Positions 53,721 to 63,275 of a stretch of 64,000 nucleotides of DNA are shown one piece after another. The notes under the pieces are model-generated. The model was not told where the DNA came from, made no database searches, and worked only from the letters and a program-made list of their open reading frames with translations. This stretch comes from Neoceratodus forsteri (taxonomy: Eukaryota; Chordata; Ceratodontiformes; Ceratodontidae). How positions within the stretch are numbered: position 1 is the first letter of the stretch; each line of letters begins with the position of its first letter. The position numbers and the translations under genes were made by a program. The DNA is taken from the NCBI GenBank assembly GCA_016271365.2, contig CM028131.1, positions 282,036,001-282,100,000 on the forward strand, read 5' to 3'.

Positions 53721-54615
53721 CCTGAGTCCGAGTAAGCCTACCTGATTCTGAGTAAGCCTACATCATTCTAACCCAAGAATCCCTCACATATGGTTTCACT
53801 CTGTGCATCATTCTCCATTCTCAGATGCCCTTGAGACCACACAATTCTAAGAACTGAACTTAGAATGTGTTTGAAAAACTGCTCCCACCTTCTACCCTGG
53901 CAGCTGACAGATTTGTTTCTCCATTCAGTGAAAGGCCACGGGTATAGCTGCAGACCTCCACTTGCTTTATTATTTTAAAATGTAAAATTTTTTTTTTTAA
54001 ACCTTTTTTGTTAATACCCTGCTTTAGTTAGGTTATTTTTGTGTTCATTGCACTGGCTGTCTGGTTCCCATTTTGATTCCTGGGATCCAGAGACCTTCTT
54101 TGCCTACCTCAATTATTTCTTTTACTAATTTTGCCATTTTTGCCACTTACTGTCCATTTTTGAGTAAGTGGTTTGTTTTTGTTAAACCTTCTGCTTGGAA
54201 ACGGAACCGCTTTTATTTTACATTTCAGCCTGTGCCTTTTACCTTAATTAATCGATTCTTGTACAGTAAGTCACAGTTTGACCATTGGCACTGTTTTTTT
54301 TCAAGGTAAGAGATTTTTTTTTTTTTTTATTACTATTTGGCTGTTACTTTTAAGCTATTTTGAGCTTGTTTACTGTTTCGTGAAATTGTTTATCATGTAT
54401 AACTAGACCTTGATAATTGGCATAACAGAGAGTCCCTAGCACATTCACAGGCTAAAATATTTTTAAAAAGCCATTTTCCAGTTCTTGGCAAAGGCAGACT
54501 ACCAAGAGCATAAATCCTATTGCCTGCATTTAAATTACAACTTTAATTTTTTTTGAATTCTCCATTGGTTTGCCCCCCAAAAATAAAAAAATAAATTTTG
54601 TTTTTTGAACTCTAG
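53721..54615. other. T-rich DNA, no gene seen
   Basis: Repeated T runs (53985, 54310, 54550) and low complexity. No element recognised. Confidence 0.4.
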
Positions 54616-55157
54616 TTTTTTTTCTTCCGTACTGGAGCCCCACCGAACTCTCTCCGGCGACCACCCAGCCCAGGACTCTACCTCCCAGCGGACCCCATCT
54701 TATCTTCTCTCCCCGGCATGAGAACCCCAGGTCTACCTTCTGGGAAAGGCCCCCCCTTCCCAGGGCGCTTTTTCTCATAGGGTTGAAACCGGGCCGGGGA
54801 GGAGGCTAGCGAGGAGACAGCCATGCTCGGCTATTGGGAGTATGGTCCTTGGGTGGGAGGTGCCTTCATCTATCAGAGGGAGGTATTTTCTTTGTTTCTG
54901 CCCCTGTGAAGCCCGGCTGCCAAGGCAGCGCACGGCGCGGCTCCACCCCCTGGCATATGTCTGGCAGCTTGTGGCTATCCCCAGCCTCCGCCAGAGAGTC
55001 GCTCATTGGCGTTGTCACTAACCCTCCCGGGAAGAGAGCAGTCCTCTGGGCGCTCAACCCCCCGGCTGCCCGACTCTGTTCCTGAACCCGGGTCGCCGGC
55101 GTGGCGCGAGGTGTGGCGTCCAGCGCCTCAACCCTCTGCGCCACCAGGCTGGCTCCC
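54616..55157 (-). mobile_element. tRNA-headed SINE
   Basis: The minus strand begins GGGAGCCAGCCTGGTGGCG with a clear A-box region (TGGCGCAGAGGGTTGAGG) and B-box-like GGCGACCCGGGTTCAGGAA. It continues through the GAGCGCCCAGAGGACTGCTCTC block common to the other copies. It ends in an A run seen as T at 54617-54628. About 540 bp. No clean target duplication. Confidence 0.75.
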
Positions 55158-55345
55158 AAAAAAATCAAAATAAAGGGCAAATAAATTAGGAGTCATTATG
55201 GTTTCTTAGTCTGCCGCCTTGTCACCAAAACATTATAAAAAAGGCTCTGAGGGAATTCCTAATGATGGTGGAAACACGCATCAGAGGGTTCTGTTGCCTT
55301 ATGTTCAGTAGCAGCAACAAAAAATGTAAAGGGTCACAAGAAAAA

Positions 55346-56690
55346 AGATAAAGTGTTGGGCTCAGTCCCCCTGGATGCCTTAGTTCTCAGTTGGGAAGGG
55401 AAGTTCCTGTATGCTTTCCCCCTTCCCTCTCCTGTTCAAAGTGCTAGTCAAAATCAGGTCTCAACCCTGCAAGGTGATCCTGATTGCTCCAGACTGGGCC
55501 AGACAGCCCTGGTATCCTCTCCTGTTGTCCTTAGCAGACCATCTCCCCCTGTCTCTTCCCAGGAATTGCAACCTGTTAACCTGTGCTCAGGGGAGGGTCT
55601 GGTACCCGAATCTCAAATCTCTCAATCTCAAGGCCTGGCTCTTGAAGAGTTAGAGTTTGCTGATTTACACCTCTCCCAAGGTGTAATGGATATTCTGAAG
55701 GCTTCTAGGAAACCTTCCACCAGGACTACTTATAATTCCAAGTGGAAAAGATTTTCCATATGGTGATCTGGAAGGCATATTTCCCCAGAGTCTGCTGATC
55801 TGCCCACAGTCCTTGATTATATGGTCCATTTGAATAGCTTGGGCCTTAGACCAGCTACACTAAAGGTGCATCTGGCAGCTCTTTCTGCTTTCATTTCAGC
55901 AGATAAGCCCTCTTCTCTTTCAGCTCACCCTGTATTCTCTAAGTTTTTCAAGGGATTGCTTCATACCAACCCTCCATTCAGGGACCCTGCCCCTGCTTGG
56001 GACCTTAACGTTTGCATTGCTCAGCTTATGCAACCCCACTTTGAGCCTTTGTCTTCAGCAGAGCTTAAGTACTTGACTTGGAAAACTGTGTTCCTGTTAG
56101 CCATCACTTCTGCCAGACGCATAAGTGAGTTACAAGCCCTGTCAGTGGAGCCTGATTTTATCTCCTTCCATAGAGATAAGGTGGTCCTCAGGACTAACAG
56201 GAAGTTTTTGCCTAAGGTGGTTTCAGATTTCCACCTTAACCAATCTGTGTCTCTTCCTGTGTACTTCGCTGACCATTCCTCCTCTGGTGAGAGAAGGCTG
56301 CACAGTTTAGATGTGAAAAGAGCCCTTAGCTACTACATAGAACGTACCAAGGGTCACAGGTTTGACTCCTCCAACTGTGCCTCACTTATGGTGAGGTTGG
56401 TAAAGAAACCTGCCACTGAAAGATCATTGCCAAGGTGGATTGTCTCTTGCATTCAATTTAGTTATGAAAAACTGGGTAAGGTTCCACCCTCAGGCCTCTG
56501 CGAGCTTACTCTACCAGAGAGTACAGCTGCTTCCCTGGCTGCTGCCAGGGATATTCCTATTTAGAGATATGTCAAGCAGCTACCTGGAAAACAGTTCACA
56601 CTTTTACCAAGCATTACTCCCTGGATATCCAGGCTAGGAGTGATGCTCGGTTTGGCACAGCTGTGCTTCAGAGCCTGTTTCCTAAGTAGG
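55346..56690 (+). pseudogene. DIRS-B RNase H end and tyrosine recombinase
   Basis: PLDALVLSWEGKFLYAFPLP (55368-55425) ends RNase H. The recombinase reads SRKPSTRTTYNSKWKRFSIW then, from 55821, LGLRPATLKVHLAALSAF and LTWKTVFLLAITSARRISEL (first catalytic Arg, 56078-56130). RDKVVLRTNRKFLPKVVSDF follows in a 247-codon frame. The H-S-T-R block near 56505 is frame-shifted, with CAC read as TAC. A +1 stop follows at 56564. TWKTVHTFTKHYSLDIQARS is seen after 56580 with the nucleophile Tyr. Confidence 0.8.
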
Positions 56691-56719
56691 TTCTGTCCCT
56701 CCTCCATGGAGGTACTGCT

Positions 56720-56822
56720 TGGTAGTCTGCTATTGTCAGAATACAGCAAGACTTCATGTTGTTTGAAGAAAAAATTACTCACCTTAGTAATGTTGTTTCT
56801 TCTAATGGAGTCTTGCTATATT
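56720..56822 (+). repeat. DIRS-B internal complementary region
   Basis: 56763-56822 is the inverse complement of the right end at 57221-57280. Core ATTACTCACCTTAGTAAT is at 56774-56791. Confidence 0.8.
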
Positions 56823-57220
56823 CTGACCTCACCCCTGCCTTCCCCTCTCAGAACCTCTGTTTTTGGGATGTGGGTGGGCAGTGGCAGTGTTAGCACTCAG
56901 GAGGTGCCCACCTTGTTGTTTTCGCCTTTTTTCTTTGGGTGAGTGGGTGTTGTGTTTTTTCATTTTTTGGGTCTCCTGACTTGAGTCTTTGTTTTGGGAC
57001 CAAAAATCTGTTTTTATGTTTAGTAGCCAGTTGGCTAGTCTAGGTTTACAGCTTCCACACAGGACCTTAGTGAGTTTAGCTCGTAAAGATCTGACGGTTT
57101 GAGTTTAAACAGCAGCAGACAGAGTCTCAACCAAGCTCGAGCTCAGCGTTCCATGCCTGGCATGGAAAGTTAACTCTTTCATCTCCGGGGCAGTTTGAAG
57201 GTTGGGACTCACTGCTAGTG

Positions 57221-57280
57221 TCAGAATACATCAAGACTCCATTAGAAGAAACAACATTACTAAGGTGAGTAATTTTTCTT
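57221..57280 (+). repeat. DIRS-B right terminal repeat
   Basis: About 60 bp, ending AATTTTTCTT at 57280. Core ATTACT-AAGGTG-AGTAAT is at 57256-57273. Confidence 0.8.
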
Positions 57281-57370
57281 CCTTACCCCAAAAAGACAGG
57301 GTGGAGACCCATCCTAGACTTAAGATACCTGAACAAACATCTTTTAAAACCAAAATTCAAAATGGTGACT

Positions 57371-59075
57371 AAGGCGCTATGGAGCCTGAAGCGATATGGA
57401 CGTGGGTCTTTAGAGCTCAAATCCAGCTTCAGAAATATAATTTATTGAACATTATTGACAGTCAAATTTCGATTAAAACAGAGAAATATTGTTTGAAGTT
57501 CGAATTAAAATGCCGCATCCTCGGAGAGACAAAGGACAAGGGAAGGAGCAATTACCAAAAATGTGGGGAGCTCCCACCATATGGTAGCACAGGCCGAGAC
57601 CAAGAACAAGCTGAGGAGACTCCAGTTGAAAGCTGCAAACTTTAGGGGCTAAATTGAATATACTAATTAAATCAGTTACCGGTTTGTCAAACAAGTTTGA
57701 TGCCCTTACTCACAGGGTTACAGCTGTGGAGACCCAGATTGATACGATTGCTACCACATCTTTAGAAGCTAAAAAGACAGCGGAATCTGCAATGGGTACA
57801 GCAGTCAAGGGACTAAAAGAAAATTCTCTCTACGGTCTCGATTAGAAACCTTGGAAAACCAAGTGAGATCCCACAATTTGCGCCTCATCGGATTGCCGGA
57901 AGGCTGCGAGGGAGATCATCTTCTGATGTTTTTAAGAGACTGGTTTACTCAGCAACTGGGAGAGGAAGTGCTTCTTGAAGTACAGCGCTTCCAAAAAGCT
58001 TATCGTATCACTCCGAGGGGTCGACCTGAAAACCCTGAAGCCCCCAAGGACAGTAGTGATGTTCACAAATAGAGTGGGCTCAAGAGATCGTTTGTTAGCC
58101 CTGGCCAGAGTCAAGAGATCCTTACTGCAGACGGCCTACAGATCAAGATGTTCCCTGATTTAAGTTATGCCACGCAGCAGAGGCGTAAGGGCTTTGATGG
58201 GGTCCAAGCCATACTGAGAGAGGCTGGAATCTCACACGGCCTTATCTTTCCAGCGAGGCTGCATATTGCCCATCAGGGGAAGGTTTTTGTCTTCACATAT
58301 GTTACGGATGCCATGAAATGGGCCAAGAGGAACACCCAAGATCATATTCGTAGGCATCAGGATGATGAATCGGGATCTGAAGAGGACGATCAAACATGAA
58401 GTGCCTCTATAAATTTGCTGAGATGAGTCAGGTACTTTTAAGGACAGAGTTTTCCCCGATTGAACTCTTTTGTTTAAATTCCCTTGTTTCTGCCAAACAA
58501 TTTAAAACAAACTGTCTGAAATTCTCGAGTGTTGGATGTTCATATTAAATTTAAAATTAATACTAATTGTAGCCTCTTGCTGCACTTAGGAGGTAAGAGG
58601 GTGCTTTTACACTATAGTTAAAATTTGGTTATGTTTAAAGATTTCTCTGCTTATGCTACTTCAGATAATAGTTTGTCTGGGGATGAGACTGGTTAGTCTG
58701 GAGCCTGTAAGACCTCCCCGAAGATCAAGTAGAGCAACAGCTCTGAGGTGAACACCATTCTGGTGTACTAATTAGGAACTTACATGGTGAATACAAGTAT
58801 TCATACCCTCTGGTAGGGTTAGGAACTGGAACTTCTCGAACAATATAACTTTGAAGTATCACCATGCTGCTCATGTGTTCTGTAACAGCTTTGCTACAAA
58901 ATGTTTTCTTTTCTTGTTTAGAATTACTCCTCATTAATGTATCTTATAACTTTCAATGCACACACGATTGTATTAAGAGAAGTGGCACTCTCATGCTTAT
59001 TAATTTGAATGCTAGATTGATTGTTAGGAAAATAACTGTATGTTCTTGTGAAAACAATAAACATAAAGTTTAAAA
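57371..59075 (+). mobile_element. L1-type ORF1-only (HAL1-like) insertion
   Basis: A 1.7-kb retrotransposed copy is flanked by AAAATGGTGACT (57359-57370 and 59076-59087). The first part holds a 5' UTR, then ORF1 (about 57510-58399). About 670 bp of non-coding DNA follows, ending AATAAACATAAAG plus an A tail. No endonuclease or RT is present, although the copy has its own tail and a 12-bp duplication. This argues that the element moved without ORF2, in trans. The layout matches 14567-15871. Confidence 0.75.
57510..58399 (+). pseudogene. L1-type ORF1p (coiled coil, RRM, C-terminal domain)
   Basis: MPHPRRDKGQGKEQLPKMWG at 57510 is a possible start. A coiled coil follows (NKFDALTHRVTAVETQIDTI, 57681-57745; LETLENQVRSHNLRLIGLPE, 57841-57905), which leads into the RRM. 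The next blocks are QKAYRITPRGR, then LKPPRTVVMFTNRVGSRDRL in another frame. The C-terminal domain reads FPDLSYATQQRRKGFDGVQA and LIFPARLHIAHQGKVFVF (58150-58290), ending at 58399 in an acidic tail. Three frameshifts. Confidence 0.8.
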
Positions 59076-59623
59076 AAAATGGTGACTCTGGGAACAAGTC
59101 TTCCCTCTCTAAGGCCAGGGCACTGGCTAGCCTCCCTGGACCTCAAAGATGCCTACTTTCACATTCCCATCAGGTGCTCCCACAGAAAGTACCTCAGGTT
59201 CTAATTGCCCTCAGGTCATTATCTGTTCAAAGCAATGTCCTTTGGCCTAACATCAGCTCCAAGGATGTTCACAAAGTGCCTGGCAGTAGTAGTGACCTTC
59301 TTAAGAAGAAAAAGGATTTCCATTTTTCCATATCTGGACGACTAGCTCATTGTGGGTCAGTCCTCAGACCAAGTCAAGTCAGATCTGCAAGTGACCCAGC
59401 AAGTACTCACTTCCCAGGAGCAGAGCTGGATACTGTCAAAGCAAGAGCTTTCCTTCCCCTGGAAAAGGCAACAGCCATTATACAGCTGGCTTCTTCCTTC
59501 CACCTTCTAGTTTCTCGACCAACAAGGCACTTCCTCCAGCTTTTGGGCCACATGGCAGCCTCCACAGCAGTAGTCCAAGGTGCCAGGTTTCAGATGAGGA
59601 CATTCAGTTCCATCTGAGGGCCT

Positions 59624-60413
59624 TTGGTCCCAAAGGAAAGATCCTGTTACCAAATTAGTTCCGTTACTCAGACTCTAGTCCAGGCCCTTCAATGGTGGCA
59701 AGATCTGGACAATTTAAGGCAAGGAGTTCCATTTGTCACTCAGACTCACTCTGTGGTCCTCACCACGGATGCTTCCCTATTGGGTGGGGAGCCCATCTGG
59801 GGCTCTCACAGCCCAGAACTGCTATGGTCCCCTTGGAATCCTCCTTCATATCAGTCTCCTGGAGCTCAGGGCAGTTTTTCTGGCCCTGCAAGCTTTCTCT
59901 CAGTCAGTGCAGAACAAGGTGGTTCAGGTCAGGATGGACAACACCACCACCATGTATGTAGTACATCAACAAGCAGGGAGGCACTCGGTCCATGGCCTTG
60001 TGCACGGAAGCCTTGAAATTGTGGTCCCTAGCTTATTCTCCACAGACCTCCCTGGTGGCAGTCCACCTTCCAGCGAAGGACAATGTGCTAGCAGATGCAC
60101 TGAGCAGGATCTCCCAAGGCCATCACGAATGGTCTCTGGACCCTCTGGTGTTGAAAGTCATCTTTTCAAAGTGGGGCACTCCAGAGATGGATCTCTTTGC
60201 AGCCCCAGATGATCAACAACGTCCTCTGTTTTGTTGCAGACCCCAGTCTTGGGCTCAGTCCTCTGGATGCTCTGATTTTGAACTGGGAAGGAAATTTCTT
60301 TATGCCTTCCTCCTTTCCTCTACTTGTCAAAGTTCTGGTCAAGATAAGGTCACAACCTTGCAAAAGTGATTCTGATTGCTCCGGACTGGGCCAGGCAGCC
60401 TTAGTACCCCCTG
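59624..60413 (+). pseudogene. DIRS-C RNase H
   Basis: TLWSSPRMLPYWVGSPSGAL or, one frame over, VLTTDASLLGGEPIWGSHSP (59757-59815) holds the first Asp. LLELRAVFLALQAFSQSVQN and VVQVRMDNTTTMYVVHQQAG (59860-59975) hold the second. VHLPAKDNVLADALSRISQG (60061-60118) holds the late Asp, and KWGTPEMDLFAAPDDQQRPL closes the domain. Blocks alternate frames at about 59975 and 60212. Confidence 0.8.
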
Positions 60414-61589
60414 TTGCTGTCCCTAGCAGTCCATCTTCCCCTGTCTCTTCCCAGGAATTACAACCTGTTATCCTTCTCTTGGGAGGATTTGGTACCCCAG
60501 TCGTCGGTCCCTCAATCTCAAGGCATGGCTCTTGAAGAGTTAGAATATGCAGACTTGCATCGGTCCCAAGGGGTTCTGGATATTCTCAAAGCCTCTCGAA
60601 AGCCTGCCACCAGAAAAACTTATAATTCCAAATGGAAGAGATTCAGCATTTGGTGTTCCAGGAAGCACATATCCCCAGATACTGTTGATTTGTCTACAGT
60701 CCTGGATTATATGATTCATCTTAATGGCCTAGGCCTCAGACCAGCTACTCTCAAAGTGCATTTGTCAGCTGTTTCTGCTTTTCTGTCAGTGGGAAAGCCT
60801 TCTTCACTGTCATCTCACCCTGTATTCCGTAGATTTTTTTAAGGGATTGCTTCATATCAGTCCCCCTTTAGGGATCCTGCTCCTGCCTGGGATTTGAATG
60901 TTTGCATTGCTCAGCTTATGCAACCTTCTTTTGAGCCTATGTCCTCAGCAGAGCTTAAGTACTTGACTTGGAAAACTGCTTTTTTGGTAGCTATTACCTC
61001 TGCCAGACGTATCAGTGAATTGCAAGCTCTGTCAGTGGAGCCTTACTTTATTTCATTTCATAGAGATAAAGTGGTCCTTAGAACCAATAGGAGGTTCTTA
61101 CCCAAAGTGGTTTCGTATTTCCATTTAAACCAGTCTGTCTCTTCCTGTATTCTTCACTGATGACTCTTCCTCAGGAGAGAGGAGGTTACACAGTTTAGAT
61201 GTTAAAAGAGCCCTTAGTTACTACAGTACATAGAACGTACAAAGGGTCACAGGTTTGACTCCCTCCAGTTGTTCTTCACTTATGGGGAAGGTACTGTAGG
61301 TAAGGGCAAACCTGCCACCAAGAGAACTATTGCCAGGTGGATTGTATCCTGTATACAATTCTGCTATGAAAAACTAGGAAAAATTCCACCCTCAGGCCTG
61401 AGGGCTCATTCCACTAGAGGTACAGCTGCTTCTCTGGCTGCTGCCAGGGATATACTTTTGCTAGCAATTTGCCAAGCAGCCACCTGGAAAACAGTCCGTA
61501 CCTTTACCAAGCATTACTCTCTGTGTATCCAGGCTAGGAGTGATGCTCGGTTTGACACAGCAGTACTTCAGAGCCTATTCCCAAAGTAG
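60414..61589 (+). pseudogene. DIRS-C tyrosine recombinase, tetrad preserved
   Basis: SRKPATRKTYNSKWKRFSIW (60596-60655) and LGLRPATLKVHLSAVSAFLS begin the domain, with a stop at 60840. From 60894 NVCIAQLMQPSFEPMSSAEL leads to AFLVAITSARRISELQALSV with the first Arg (about 61000-61020) and RDKVVLRTNRRFLPKVVSYF. After a short disrupted part (61160-61270), IARWIVSCIQFCYEKLGKIP and GLRAHSTRGTAASLAAARD follow, with H-S-T-R intact at 61407-61418. TFTKHYSLCIQARSD has the nucleophile Tyr at 61515-61517. The end is LQSLFPK at 61587. Confidence 0.85.
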
Positions 61590-61624
61590 GTTCTGTCCCT
61601 CCCCATAGAGGTACTGCTTGGTAG

Positions 61625-61730
61625 TCTGCAATTGTCAGACTACAGCAAGACTTCACGTTGTTTGAAGAAAAAATTACTCACCTTAGTATTTATGTTTCTT
61701 CTAATGGAGTCTTGCTGTATTCTGACCTTC
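61625..61730 (+). repeat. DIRS-C internal complementary region
   Basis: 61664-61728 is the inverse complement of the right end at 62130-62191. Core ATTACTCACCTTAGTATT (one mismatch) is at 61673-61690. Confidence 0.8.
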
Positions 61731-62129
61731 CTCCCTGCCTCCCCTTTCAGAACCTGGTTTTTGGGAAGTGGGTGGGCAGGGTGCAATTGCACCCCAGGGG
61801 TGTCTTCAGCACACTTCCTTTTGATGTGGGTGCTTTGTGTTTATTATTTAGTAATCTTTCATGCTTTACTACCTGGTTTTATTTTTTCGCTTTTGGGTTT
61901 CCTGACTTGAGTCTTCTTTTGGGACTCTAAAACATTTTAGCCAGTTGGCTAGTAGAAATTTTCAATTTCCACATATATAGGTCAGTGAGTTTTAGCTCGT
62001 AAGAATCTGACGGTTTGGTTTCAAAGCACTGCAGACAGAGTCTTCAACTGAGCTCAAGCTCAACATTCTGTGCCCTGCATAGAAATTTAATCCTCTACTC
62101 TCTGGGGAGTTCAAGTGCTGGAGCTAATT

Positions 62130-62191
62130 GTCAGAATACAGCAAGACTTCATTAGAAGAAACATAATTACTAAGGTGAGTAATTTTTTCTT
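62130..62191 (+). repeat. DIRS-C right terminal repeat
   Basis: About 62 bp ending AATTTTTTCTTC. Core ATTACT-AAGGTG-AGTAAT is at 62166-62183, identical to DIRS-B. Confidence 0.8.
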
Positions 62192-62379
62192 CTGTTACGC
62201 TCGTTCCATCAAGTTCAAATCCAACAGAATCTGCTGGTTATAGTACGGTTAAACTCCCGATTGTTGGTTCACCAGCAAGACCATCATGAGAGCTGCAAGT
62301 CATGTTTTATTTAAAAATACTGCTTACAGGTTCAGATTTGTCGACCATCGCTTCCTCAGGATCTGACAAGAAACACAAA

Positions 62380-63275
62380 CATGGCAGCGAGGCGGAAAAA
62401 GCGTTCCCAACAAGAGCTCCATAGAAGAGATGTTTGCAAGGCTGCTGCAAGAAATGACTTTAGCTAAAGCAACTTCACTTCAGTCGGCACAGGTGATCAC
62501 TCAGCTGGATACCAGACAATGATAGACAGAGAGGAAAGTTGAATCCCACAGTACAGTAGTCCACAAGTTCCAAGCCTCACTGAGAGAACAAAATAGAATT
62601 ATCCAGCAACTTAGAAGCAAAGTTGACAATCTGGAGAACCACAGCCGCAGGAACAACCTGTGGTTTGTGAAGCTTCGGTGGGGTGGGGTGTAAGCCACAA
62701 GATCCTGCAGCGCTTCTTCAGCATGCCTTACCGATGTCCTCAAGCTCAAAGGGGATCACTGGTTTAACACTGAGAGGGCACACCATTCACAGGCACCTCC
62801 TCTATAGCATGGCAGATGCCCTCGACCACTGTTAGTGAAATTTCTTAGCTGTGCCATGAAGGAAACGATCCTACAGAGGGCTGTGGAGATGGATTGCTTG
62901 CAATGGCAGAACCATACCATACAGATATATTAAGACTTTTTCAAGAAGTTATCTGATCATAGACGTGCATATGCTGAAGTCAGGAAATTTATGCACAAAC
63001 TTGGTCTGCAATTTTCCCTCCGATACCTGGCTACAGTGCAAACACTTCACAACATGGTCCCTCTGCTGTTCTACTCTCCAGAATCGTTGATAGATTTTCT
63101 GGGCAAATACTGGCCCAAGGAACTACATATCCTCGGGAGTTTTTGGCTGAGCAGGGAAACCCGTCGGAAGGCTTGGATGCTAGTGGCCCTCCTGCTGCCT
63201 CGACTGACGGTCCGAGGCACTACAGAGAGATGGATGCCTGGTAACTACCCCCAGGAGCCACAAGAGCCAACATAA
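62380..63275 (+). pseudogene. L1-type ORF1, third copy
   Basis: The plus strand reads REQNRIIQQLRSKVDNLENH then SRRNNLWFVKL (62585-62675), the L1 coiled coil to RRM junction. Later it reads YQDFFKKLSDHRRAYAEVRK (shifted frames, about 62925-62985), then MHKLGLQFSLRYLATVQTLH and LIDFLGKYWPKELH, the C-terminal domain. The frame closes at 63275. It is divergent from the other two copies. No ORF2 is seen in the 725 bp that follow. DIRS-C lies immediately upstream. Confidence 0.7.

Larger units (their letters stand above)
55180..57280 (+). mobile_element. DIRS element B, 5' deleted
   Basis: It retains a possible gag scrap (55200-55345), the end of RNase H (55346-55550), the recombinase (about 55600-56690), an internal complementary region (56720-56822) and a right terminal repeat ending 57280. 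No left repeat is seen. The right end abuts RT codons of DIRS-C. Its proteins and termini are close to C. Confidence 0.8.
57281..59620 (+). pseudogene. DIRS-C reverse transcriptase, split by insertion
   Basis: The first part reads YPKKTGWRPILDLRYLNKHL, ending KFKMVT at 57370. After the insertion the second copy of KMVT leads to HWLASLDLKDAYFHIPIRCS (motif A, about 59120-59180), FKAMSFGLTSAPRMFTKCLA (motif B) and ISIFPYLDD-stop-LIVGQ at 59318-59360. The catalytic DD is present but the following Trp codon is TAG. Stops follow in the thumb. Confidence 0.8.
57281..62191 (+). mobile_element. DIRS element C, starts in RT
   Basis: RT (57281-57370 plus 59088-59620), RNase H (59624-60410), recombinase (60414-61589), internal complementary region (61625-61730) and right repeat (62130-62191). 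Gag and the left end are not visible, because DIRS-B sits directly at the left. An L1-type ORF1-only element (57371-59075) splits RT. The recombinase is the best preserved in the window. Confidence 0.85.

Noticed and set aside
55075..55157. tRNA gene
   Set aside because: Only A- and B-box-like elements are kept. There is no cloverleaf acceptor stem, and the sequence continues into a SINE body with a poly(A) tail.
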